Source: an uncultured Bacteroidaceae bacterium
GTDB taxonomy: Bacteria; Bacteroidota; Bacteroidia; Bacteroidales; Bacteroidaceae
Direction of reading: 5' to 3'
Length of the DNA: 9,100 nt
NCBI GenBank assembly: GCA_934364765.1
Contig: CAKRMO010000029.1
Location: 1-9,100, forward strand
Numbering within the stretch: position 1 is the stretch's first letter; the number at the start of each line of letters is the position of its first letter. The notes under the pieces are model-generated. The model did not search any database and was not told where the DNA came from. It was given only the letters and a program-made list of their open reading frames with translations. Made by a program: the position numbers and the translations under genes. Positions 1 through 6,198 of the stretch are shown in pieces.

Positions 1-1
1 C

Positions 2-1399
2 GAGGAGACCGGCTTTGCCGACTCCATGAGCTTGGTGCGCGACGAGGACTACGAGGCAAACCATCCCGAATATGGGCCAAATCTCGACAAGAGCGCGCAA
101 ATAGCCAACCCCGACCACAGATACTACGGCTTCACCGCCTTTGTGGAGACCGACAGCGTGTTTATGGAGCAATGGGGGTGCAGTGCGCCCGAATACAAGA
201 GCGACGTGTTCGTGAACTGGGAGAGCGTGCTCGCTGTCATAAAGGAGCAGTGCCAAAGGGCATACCCCGACGCCAAGGCCGAAGACCTTAAAGACCCCAA
301 CAATGCCGTGCACCAGTTTGTGGCATACCACATAGTGCCGGCAAGGATGAGCTGGGAGAAAATGGTGATACACCAGGTGGAGATGGGCTATGCATACAGC
401 AACCCCAACAACCTGACAATCGACTGCCATGAGTATTACGAAACAGTGGGGGGCTACCACCGCCTGATGAAAATATCGGAAGGGAGGCAGACCGACGGCA
501 AGCGCATAAACCGCCACTGCACCTACGACCCCGACACATACGACGAGCTTTTGGTTGACCGCGAGGGCGTGAGGATAATGCCCGACAACGGACGCGTGGC
601 AAACAACGCGCTCAACGGCTTCTACTATCCCATAGACAATATGCTGGTTTACGACGACGATGTGCCAAACGTGGTGCTCAACGAACGCATACGCTGGGAT
701 TTCTCGTCCCTGTTCTCCGAGCTGATAAGCAACGGACTGCGCCGCATAAAGGACGCGGGGCAGCACGCGATACCCAACAACTATTTCGAGCGCATGGAAG
801 TGTCGGACGAAAGCTGGCTCGTTTACCTGCCCTACCACGGGCCGAACAGCATGTGCAACTATCAGGCCGACGAGATGAACATAAGGGGGCAGTATGACCT
901 CACCCTGCGTCTGCCGCCTGTGCCTTTCGAGGGCACGTGGCAGTTCCGCATCTGCGCACCCTGCAACACCGGCTTCGGAATGGCGCAGTTCTATCTTGGC
1001 AAGAACAAGAACAACCTCCAGGCCATAGGTCTGCCGGTTGACCTCCGCCTTTCGCTCTCCAACCCCAATATAGGCTGGGCCCCGGATGAAGACGACCCGG
1101 AGGTTACAAGGCAGATAGACAAGAATATGCTCAACCACGGCTACATTAAGCCGCCGCGCCATGACGGCATATCGCGCAACGGCGCACCCGTAACCGAGTC
1201 GATGCGAAACTCCACCACATACCGCGCCAACCTGCGCGTGCGCAAAATTGTGTGGACCGGCAACATGAAGCCCGAAGAAACCATGTACCTGCGCGTGAAG
1301 TCTGTTTTGAGCAACCCGTTCGCCTGCTTCCTGCTCGACTATATGGAGTGGGTCCCCAAAAACGTGTACAACGGCGCAGTAGAGGAAGACCAGTGGTAA
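2..1399 (+). CDS. Fasciclin (FAS1)-domain secreted protein, 5' end cut by window edge
   Basis: The reading frame is open from base 2 through the ATG at 26 to the TAA at 1397-1399, so I treat it as a gene whose start lies outside the window. From the first visible Met it has 457 residues. Residues about 30-215 resemble a FAS1 domain: FTAFVETDSVFM near 36, VAYHIVPARMSW near 99 (the usual 'yHiv' core) and NGFYYPIDNMLVYDD near 197, the place where FAS1 domains carry N-G-x-x-x-x-I-D. The remaining 240 or so residues, rich in W, Y and N, form a conserved-looking globular region that I cannot name. In Bacteroidales such proteins are typically exported lipoproteins acting in cell-surface adhesion or polysaccharide-related loci; that role is inferred from the family, and no signal peptide can be seen because the N-terminus is missing. 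It is followed 27 bases later by a strong terminator, so it ends its transcription unit. Confidence 0.72.
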   Translation, partial: EETGFADSMSLVRDEDYEANHPEYGPNLDKSAQIANPDHRYYGFTAFVETDSVFMEQWGCSAPEYKSDVFVNWESVLAVIKEQCQRAYPDAKAEDLKDPNNAVHQFVAYHIVPARMSWEKMVIHQVEMGYAYSNPNNLTIDCHEYYETVGGYHRLMKISEGRQTDGKRINRHCTYDPDTYDELLVDREGVRIMPDNGRVANNALNGFYYPIDNMLVYDDDVPNVVLNERIRWDFSSLFSELISNGLRRIKDAGQHAIPNNYFERMEVSDESWLVYLPYHGPNSMCNYQADEMNIRGQYDLTLRLPPVPFEGTWQFRICAPCNTGFGMAQFYLGKNKNNLQAIGLPVDLRLSLSNPNIGWAPDEDDPEVTRQIDKNMLNHGYIKPPRHDGISRNGAPVTESMRNSTTYRANLRVRKIVWTGNMKPEETMYLRVKSVLSNPFACFLLDYMEWVPKNVYNGAVEEDQW

Positions 1400-1426
1400 C
1401 ACAGCCGCCGCAAAACAATGCAAACG

Positions 1427-1462
1427 AAATCCCCGCACCCGCAACGGTGCGGGGATTTTTTT
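1427..1462 (+). terminator. Intrinsic terminator after the FAS1 gene
   Basis: The arms 1427-1439 and 1446-1458 pair perfectly (13 bp with a CCCCGCACC core), the loop is the six bases CGCAAC, and a T run follows through 1462. The hairpin begins 27 bases after the stop codon of the FAS1-domain gene. Confidence 0.93.
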
Positions 1463-1563
1463 CGCCATCCCCCGCCGCAGACGCCCCCTTAAAGCCCCAA
1501 AAGCGCAAGTCCTTGTGTCCCAGGAATATACCTTGTTTTAACCGCCTTTTATAAGACTTTGGC

Positions 1564-1670
1564 TTTCAGACGTTTGCAGCGGCGGAAAAAAGGTCTGATG
1601 TAGTTTTAATTATATCAGACATAATTTTTCCTGTGTCCTATGTAGTTTTTCCTACGTCCTATGTAGTTTT
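1564..1670 (+). repeat. 107-base repeat, copy A: four motifs at exact 21-base period
   Basis: This segment matches the reverse complement of 4219-4325 without gaps; my hand count gives about 85 of 107 identical positions. It starts with an A/T- and G/C-mixed anchor (TTTCAGA, then TTTGC) and continues as four units sharing the motif GTCYNATRTAG: 1593-1603 (+), 1610-1620 (-), 1635-1645 (+) and 1656-1666 (+). The base after GTC in each unit falls at 1596, 1617, 1638 and 1659, exactly 21 apart, about two helical turns, so every unit would face the same side of the DNA. Spacers are T- or A-rich. Units 1 and 3-4 run forward and unit 2 is reversed. It lies about 100 bases beyond the FAS1 terminator and is not coding. 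Function unknown; a protein-binding or recombination array and a dispersed intergenic repeat are both possible. Confidence 0.85.
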
Positions 1671-1673
1671 CGC

Positions 1674-1897
1674 GGTGTTTCGTAAACACCATCGTTTCGG
1701 GCTTTGCTGGAATCATGTGGACGGTGTGTGTTGTTTTTGATTGCATACGGTATATATGTATGGGCGTATGGCATACGCCCCTCGCACCACCGTGCGAACC
1801 ATATTGGCAAACGCGGCGGGGTTGTCAAGTGGTCGTTTGCGGTTGTCATGACGTAAACGGGCGGTTTTGCGTATGCAAAACGCCTCTTGCAAGGCGA
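1674..1897. other. Cluster of short palindromes, non-coding
   Basis: Within about 220 bases there are several perfect inverted repeats: GGTGTTT/AAACACC (1674-1680 with 1684-1690), GGGCGTATG/CATACGCCC (1762-1770 with 1772-1780), TCGCAC/GTGCGA (1782-1787 with 1792-1797), GCAAACG/CGTTTGC (1807-1813 with 1834-1840), GTTTTGC/GCAAAAC (1864-1870 with 1875-1881) and CGCC/GGCG (1881-1884 with 1893-1896). None is followed by a T run, so they are not ordinary terminators. No reading frame here looks real. The block may be a structured RNA, a palindromic dispersed repeat of the kind found between genes, or a decayed mobile element; the sequence does not decide. Confidence 0.55.
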
Positions 1898-1899
1898 AA

Positions 1900-1941
1900 A
1901 TGTTCCTGTATTCATATTACATGTTCCTGTGTTCATGTTGC
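1900..1941 (+). repeat. Two 21-base tandem repeats next to the promoter
   Basis: The units 1900-1920 and 1921-1941 share 18 of 21 bases, both beginning ATGTTCCTGT; the three differences are all A/G changes. The second copy overlaps the proposed -33 element of the BspA-like gene, so a regulator could bind here. The period equals that of the arrays in the two 107-base repeats, and TTCCTGTGT is also found in copy A (1628-1636), but the phase differs by two bases. Confidence 0.75.
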
Positions 1942-1966
1942 AGGAAAGGGCGTTTGGCTACATTTG
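1937..1966 (+). promoter_or_regulatory. Probable Bacteroidetes promoter of the BspA-like gene
   Basis: The sequence TACATTTG at 1959-1966 fits the Bacteroidetes -7 box TAnnTTTG perfectly. GTTG at 1937-1940 fits the weaker -33 TTG/TTTG box with an 18-base spacer. Transcription would begin near 1972, giving a leader of about 85 bases ahead of the ATG at 2058. The -33 box lies in the second 21-base tandem repeat. Confidence 0.6.
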
Positions 1967-1984
1967 CAGACAATTGAACAAGAA

Positions 1985-2044
1985 CAATGCGTCAGGCATC
2001 CACGCATTGGAAGACATGACCCCGGGCACAGGATGCCTGTCCGG
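1985..2044 (+). promoter_or_regulatory. Foldable 5' leader with alternative or pseudoknotted stems
   Basis: CAATGCGT (1985-1992) pairs with ACGCATTG (2002-2009), closing a nine-base loop CAGGCATCC (1993-2001). That whole loop is the exact complement of GGATGCCTG (2031-2039). A third stem, CCGGGCA (2022-2028) with TGTCCGG (2038-2044, one G-T pair), competes with the second. The leader could therefore form a pseudoknot or switch between exclusive folds just upstream of the start codon. I do not recognise a known riboswitch class. The pairing is seen directly; any regulatory role is inference. Confidence 0.4.
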
Positions 2045-2057
2045 ACAAAACATTATT

Positions 2058-4115
2058 ATGAGGAATTTTTACGTTTCCCTGTGGCAGAGGCGCGGATGCT
2101 GCTTGCCACATGAAAAAGACCGCAACTGCGGTCGGCTTAAAAGGTCGTTATGCGCGTTTGCAATGGTGCTGGCCGCGCTCTCCGCACAGGCGCAGACCGT
2201 AACTGTGAACGGAGTTGTTTACGAAGCCATTACAGACTCCACCGCAAAGGTGGCCGCTCTGGAAGCCTCGGCGGAAAGCTCCGGGGAGGTGAACCTGGAA
2301 TCGTCCGTAACGATTGGCGGAAAGAAACACACTGTTACCGTTTTGGGAAAGTCGCTCTTCGAAAACAACACAAGCGTTAAAAAGGTTGCGCTTCCCGAAA
2401 ATCTTGCCGAGATTGAGGATGATGCGTTCTATGGTGCCAGTGCGCTCGAATCCATAAGCATACCCAAGAGCGTTGCAAAAGTCGGCAATAGTGTGTTCAG
2501 CGAATGCGCCAGCCTGAAAAACGTGGTGTTTGAGGCAGGAAGCGAGGGCAACGGACAGACAATAACTATCGGCGAGGAGCTGTTCTGCTATTGCGTGCAG
2601 ATGGAGAGTGTGGAGCTGCCTTGGGGGGTTGAGGAACTGCCATACTGCACATTCACAGGATGCAGTTCGCTGCGCGAGGTGATATTGCCGGAAACATTGA
2701 AAAAGATATACGAATATGTTTTTGAAGAATGCGACAACCTGAAGGAGGTAAACATCCCGCAAAGCGTTGAGTACATAGACGCAAGTTTCTTAACTAATTC
2801 CAGTGTCGCCGCCCTGAACGTGGCGGAAGGCAACGTGAAATACAAGTCGGCTGACGGGGCATTGCTTTCCGCCGACGGCACGCAGTTTTTCTTCTGCCTA
2901 CCCCGGAAAACCGGAACTTGCGTTGTTCCCGATGGCGTGAAGGCATTGGAGGATTATGCATTCTACGCCGCAACAGAACTGACGGGAGTAACCCTGCCCG
3001 AAAGTCTTGAGCGGATAGGCAGTGATGTTTTCCTCGAATCGGGTGTGAAGAAACTGTATATCCCGAAAAACGTGGAAAATATAAAGAATTTCACATTTGC
3101 GGGTTCCGGACTGGAAAGCATAGATGTTGACGGCGGGAATGCTGCGTACAGCTCGAAGGACGGCGTGCTGTTCAGCAAGGACGGCAAGACGCTCTTGTGC
3201 TACCCACCGTTGAAAAAGGACGAGGCATACACCATTCCCGATGTGGTGGATTCGGTTTGTGAGCGGGCTTTGGAAAACCTGTACGTTTCGCAGATAAAGG
3301 TCAACGCAAATATAAGGAACATTGATGCCAATTGGTGCAATGGCATATGCAAAAACCTTAAATCGGTGGAAGTTGACGCCGGCAACCCTGCTTACAAGTC
3401 GGTTGACGGTGCGGTGTTCAGCAAAGACGGCAGCACGCTTGTCATGTATCCCACAGGCAGGGCAGGAAAGTGTGTCATACCCGAAGGGACAAAGACCATA
3501 GGGCGCAGGGCTGTTATGGGCTGCAAAGCTGACAGCATAGTGGTTCCCGCCAGCGTTGAAAAAGTGGAAAGTGCCGCATTTGAAGAAACCGCAGCCACCC
3601 ATATAAGCGTATTGGGCAAGTCGCATATCGGGTCGTGGGCATTTTACGGCAGCAAGGTGAAGAGCGTTTACATCCCCTACGTTCCGTTGATAGCGACACG
3701 TGCCTTTCGGAATTGCGACTCCCTGAAAAGCATCACGCGCTTCGTGGTGGGCAATGTTGAAAATGATGCTTTCTTCCTAAGCGGCAAGGAATTTTACGAC
3801 AACTGCATGCTGTATGTGCCCAAAGGAATGTCGGGCGAGTTTCGCGGACACTCTGTTTGGGGACGGTTCAAGAACATTGTGGAGGTTGACGACGCTACCG
3901 GCATTGAGGGCGTGAAGGCGGCAGGCCGTGCCGGCGTGAGCGTGAGCGGCGGCACGATAAGCGTTGACGGCATTGCCGGCGGCACTCCCTTGAAAGTGTA
4001 CTCCGCCGACGGCGCAATGGTTTACGGCGGCGCGGCGCGGCAGTTCACCCCCGCAACCGCAGGAACATATATAGTTGTAGCGGGAGACAGGACGTTCAAG
4101 GTTCTCGTGAAATAA
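2058..4115 (+). CDS. BspA-like leucine-rich-repeat secreted surface protein
   Basis: A protein of 685 residues from the ATG at 2058. An export signal is visible at about 29-45 (RSLCAFAMVLAALSAQA, cleavage before Q46), unusually far from the start. Residues about 70-600 are LRR_5 (BspA-type) repeats, recognised by recurring blocks such as 'L.sI.IP.sV..I...aF..c.sL' (ALESISIPKSV, SLREVILPETL, ELTGVTLPESL). Three inserts of the form 'Y.S.DG.lfSkDG.tl..yP' lie near 260, 362 and 444. Residues about 615-685 form a compact beta-rich tail (LKVYSADGAMVY, then AGTYIVVAGDRTFKVLVK), resembling the C-terminal sorting domain of the Por/type IX secretion system. Proteins of this kind mediate adhesion at the cell surface. 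It stands alone: own promoter, own terminator, and an inverted pair of repeats around it. The frame is open back to 1887, but that part is repeat and leader sequence, so I reject the longer start. Starting at 2058 leaves a strange Cys-rich N-terminus; see findings. Confidence 0.88.
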   Translation: MRNFYVSLWQRRGCCLPHEKDRNCGRLKRSLCAFAMVLAALSAQAQTVTVNGVVYEAITDSTAKVAALEASAESSGEVNLESSVTIGGKKHTVTVLGKSLFENNTSVKKVALPENLAEIEDDAFYGASALESISIPKSVAKVGNSVFSECASLKNVVFEAGSEGNGQTITIGEELFCYCVQMESVELPWGVEELPYCTFTGCSSLREVILPETLKKIYEYVFEECDNLKEVNIPQSVEYIDASFLTNSSVAALNVAEGNVKYKSADGALLSADGTQFFFCLPRKTGTCVVPDGVKALEDYAFYAATELTGVTLPESLERIGSDVFLESGVKKLYIPKNVENIKNFTFAGSGLESIDVDGGNAAYSSKDGVLFSKDGKTLLCYPPLKKDEAYTIPDVVDSVCERALENLYVSQIKVNANIRNIDANWCNGICKNLKSVEVDAGNPAYKSVDGAVFSKDGSTLVMYPTGRAGKCVIPEGTKTIGRRAVMGCKADSIVVPASVEKVESAAFEETAATHISVLGKSHIGSWAFYGSKVKSVYIPYVPLIATRAFRNCDSLKSITRFVVGNVENDAFFLSGKEFYDNCMLYVPKGMSGEFRGHSVWGRFKNIVEVDDATGIEGVKAAGRAGVSVSGGTISVDGIAGGTPLKVYSADGAMVYGGAARQFTPATAGTYIVVAGDRTFKVLVK

Positions 4116-4148
4116 AAAGAAACGCTGCAGGTTTCACTTTCATACCGC

Positions 4149-4183
4149 AATCCGCCGCCCAAGCACAGGGCGGCGGATTTTTT
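4149..4183 (+). terminator. Intrinsic terminator after the BspA-like gene
   Basis: The arms AATCCGCCGCCC (4149-4160) and GGGCGGCGGATT (4168-4179) pair over 12 bp around a seven-base loop, and a T run follows to 4183. It begins 34 bases beyond the stop codon. Confidence 0.93.
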
Positions 4184-4218
4184 ACGCCCATACAATCCTC
4201 CCCCTGCAAATTCCGTCC

Positions 4219-4325
4219 AAAACTACATGGGACACAAGAAAAACCATGTCCGATGTAGAAAAAATTATATCAGACATAATTCAAACCACATCAGACCTTT
4301 TTTTCGCCGTTGCAAATATCTGAAA
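4219..4325 (-). repeat. 107-base repeat, copy B: inverted partner of copy A
   Basis: This is the gapless inverted counterpart of 1564-1670. The four motifs are at 4223-4233 (-), 4248-4258 (+), 4265-4275 (-) and 4286-4296 (-). Their reference bases are 4230, 4251, 4272 and 4293, again exactly 21 apart. Read in the direction of copy A the orientations are + + - +, while copy A reads + - + +, so the two middle units differ in orientation between copies. The central stretch AATTATATCAGACATAATT reads identically on the + strand in both copies (1608-1626 and 4264-4282, allowing one edge base) although the rest is inverted. The outer anchor (TTTGCA, TCTGAAA complement) is conserved. I found no target-site duplication outside the pair. 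Confidence 0.85.
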
Positions 4326-4428
4326 AACAAACCGTTAAGGCAAGTCGTTTTTGTACGGCTATTCTTTTGTAACTCAATGCCTTATGTGTTTTGGGCCGTA
4401 TTCGCAGCTTCTTTTGCAAAAAGCCGTG

Positions 4429-4470
4429 TTCACGGGCTTGCCGTGAAGGGCATGGGCAAACATGCCTTTT
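4429..4470 (+). other. Two adjacent hairpins upstream of the decarboxylase operon
   Basis: TTCACGG (4429-4435) pairs perfectly with CCGTGAA (4441-4447), and GGCATG (4449-4454) with CATGCC (4461-4466), the latter followed by TTTT (4467-4470). The second has the form of a weak intrinsic terminator. No gene ends just before it, so it might close a small transcript from the 4326-4428 interval or be chance. Confidence 0.4.
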
Positions 4471-4535
4471 ATGGTATCTTAATCTGGCAGATGTAAAAAA
4501 CGCGCTCCAACAATATGGAATAGGCGAAAAAATAG

Positions 4536-4543
4536 TAATTTTG
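4536..4543 (+). promoter_or_regulatory. Probable -7 box for the decarboxylase operon
   Basis: TAATTTTG matches the Bacteroidetes -7 consensus TAnnTTTG and lies 69 bases ahead of the ATG at 4613. I see no clear TTTG at the -33 distance, so the promoter would be weak or activator-dependent. Directly after the expected transcription start, GGGGCCG (4553-4559) and CGGCTCC (4566-4572) can form a seven-pair leader hairpin with one G-T pair. Confidence 0.45.
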
Positions 4544-4612
4544 CACGGAAATGGGGCCGTGTGTGCGGCTCCGCCAAATATTCATCAGAAAACAATAAAC
4601 AGACAAGTTGAT

Positions 4613-6166
4613 ATGAGTCTTCAAACCCAAAAAATCAGAGAATTAGTAGAAAAGCGCGCCAAGGCACGTCTTGGCGGCGGCGAGAAAGCCATTGAGAAGC
4701 AGCACGCCAAAGGCAAGCTCACGGCACGCGAGCGCATAGCCCTGCTGCTCGACGAGGGCAGCTTTGAGGAACTGGATATGTTCAAGCTCCACCGCTGCCA
4801 CAACTTCGGCATGGAAAAGAAACAGTATCCCGGCGACGGCGTTGTAACCGGCAGCGGCACAATCAACGGCCGTCTGGTATATGTTTACGCCCAGGACTTC
4901 ACCGTGAACGGCGGCTCGCTCAGCATCACCATGGCTGAGAAAATCTGCAAGGTTCAGGATTTGGCTATGAAGATGGGTGCGCCCTGCATTGCCGTGAACG
5001 ATTCGGGCGGTGCGCGCATCCAGGAGGGCATTGACTCCCTCGCCGGCTTCGGCTCGATATTCCAGAGAAACATAGAAAGCTCGGGCGTTGTGCCGCAAAT
5101 TTCCATGATATGCGGGCCCTGCGCCGGCGGTTCGGTTTATTCGCCCGCCCTCACCGACTTTGTGGTGATGCTCGAGGGCGTTTCGTATATGTTCCTCACA
5201 GGCCCGAAGGTCGTGAAGACCGTTACGGGCGAGGACGTAAGCTCCGAGGAGCTCGGCGGCGCGTCGGTTCACGGCAGCAAGAGCGGCGTGGCGCATTTCA
5301 CCGCCAAGACCGAGGAAGAGGCTGCGGAAATCGTGAAAAACCTGCTTAGCTTCATTCCGCAGAACAACATGGAGGAAGCTCCGAGAGTGGAGTGCAACGA
5401 CCCCGTTGACCGCAAGGAGGATATGCTCAACGATATAATACCCGACAACGCCAACATGGCATACGACATGTACAAGGTTATTGGCGCGGTTGTTGACAAC
5501 GGGGAGTTTTTCGAGGTTCACTCGAATTTTGCAAGGAACATAATAGTGGGCTTCGCCCGCTTCAACGGCCAGAGCGTGGGCATCGTGGCAAACCAGCCCA
5601 GCGTTTACGCCGGCGTGCTCGATTGCAACGCCAGCCGCAAGGGGGCGCGTTTCGTGCGCTTCTGCGACGCCTTCAACATTCCCCTCGTAACCCTTGTTGA
5701 CGTTCCCGGCTTCCTGCCCGGAACGGCGCAGGAATACAACGCCGTCATAGACCACGGCGCAAAACTGCTTTACGCCTACGGCGAGGCCACCGTGCCAAAG
5801 GTTACGGTAACGCTGCGCAAGAGCTACGGCGGCTCGCACATCGTGATGAGCTGCAAGCAGCTTAAAGGCGACCTCAACTATGCGTGGCCATCGTCTGAAA
5901 TCGCCGTCATGGGCGCAAGCGGCGCTGTGGCCGTGCTCTGTGCAAAAGAGGCCAAGGCGCAGGAAAACCCCAAGGCGTTCCTCGCCGAAAAGGAGAAAGA
6001 GTACAACGACCTGTTCTCCAACCCCTATCAGGCGGCTATGAAGGGATACATCGACGACGTGATAGAGCCGCGCAACACCCGCTTCCGCATCTGCCGAGCA
6101 CTTGCGCAGCTTGCAACGAAGCGCGAGACGCGCCCCGCAAAGAAGCACGGAAACATCCCAATGTAA
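4613..6166 (+). CDS. mmdA: Methylmalonyl-CoA decarboxylase alpha subunit (carboxyltransferase)
   Basis: A protein of 517 residues, the normal length of the MmdA / propionyl-CoA carboxylase beta family. It moves the carboxyl group from (S)-methylmalonyl-CoA to biotin on the carrier subunit, releasing propionyl-CoA; it is cytoplasmic and docks on the membrane pump. It has two crotonase-fold halves. The N-terminal half shows SGGARIQEG (131-139) and [14 protein letters not shown] (167-180); the C-terminal half shows [12 protein letters not shown] (364-375) and RKSYGGSH (402-409), the glycine-rich turns that form the oxyanion holes. The start [18 protein letters not shown] is typical of the family, and the open frame back to 4391 (TTG start) lacks homology. 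No biotin carboxylase gene follows; instead delta, carrier and beta pump subunits do. That favours decarboxylase over propionyl-CoA carboxylase, although databases may name it PccB. It is the first gene of the operon. Confidence 0.93.
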   Translation: MSLQTQKIRELVEKRAKARLGGGEKAIEKQHAKGKLTARERIALLLDEGSFEELDMFKLHRCHNFGMEKKQYPGDGVVTGSGTINGRLVYVYAQDFTVNGGSLSITMAEKICKVQDLAMKMGAPCIAVNDSGGARIQEGIDSLAGFGSIFQRNIESSGVVPQISMICGPCAGGSVYSPALTDFVVMLEGVSYMFLTGPKVVKTVTGEDVSSEELGGASVHGSKSGVAHFTAKTEEEAAEIVKNLLSFIPQNNMEEAPRVECNDPVDRKEDMLNDIIPDNANMAYDMYKVIGAVVDNGEFFEVHSNFARNIIVGFARFNGQSVGIVANQPSVYAGVLDCNASRKGARFVRFCDAFNIPLVTLVDVPGFLPGTAQEYNAVIDHGAKLLYAYGEATVPKVTVTLRKSYGGSHIVMSCKQLKGDLNYAWPSSEIAVMGASGAVAVLCAKEAKAQENPKAFLAEKEKEYNDLFSNPYQAAMKGYIDDVIEPRNTRFRICRALAQLATKRETRPAKKHGNIPM

Positions 6167-6198
6167 AACCGCAAAACGTGACAATAAAGCATAACCCA

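Noticed and set aside
1564..1670. CRISPR array or plasmid iterons
   Set aside because: The units are only 21 bases with no unique spacers and mixed orientation, and no cas or replication gene is nearby.
1652..1936. A 94-codon - strand frame in the intergenic region
   Set aside because: Its first residues (MNTGTCNMNTGT) are just the translated 21-base tandem repeat and the rest crosses the palindromes and copy A. It has no family resemblance.
1887..2057. Longer N-terminus for the BspA-like protein (742 residues)
   Set aside because: It would begin upstream of the probable promoter -7 box and translate the tandem repeat and leader. The added residues do not resemble a signal peptide.
1564..4325. 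Insertion sequence
   Set aside because: The only gene between the inverted repeats is a leucine-rich-repeat protein with no transposase motif, and no flanking target duplication is seen.
4227..4496. An 89-codon + strand frame in the second intergenic region
   Set aside because: About half of it is the copy B repeat and the rest is hairpin sequence. Its composition is K/N/R-rich with no domain, so I read it as non-coding.
4391..4612. Longer N-terminus for mmdA from a TTG start
   Set aside because: The family starts at the [10 protein letters not shown] segment. The upstream part runs through the hairpins and the promoter and has no homology.
6178..6198. GTG start for the lamin-tail/OadG gene
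   Set aside because: It would add seven polar residues before an otherwise ideal signal peptide that starts at the ATG at 6199.
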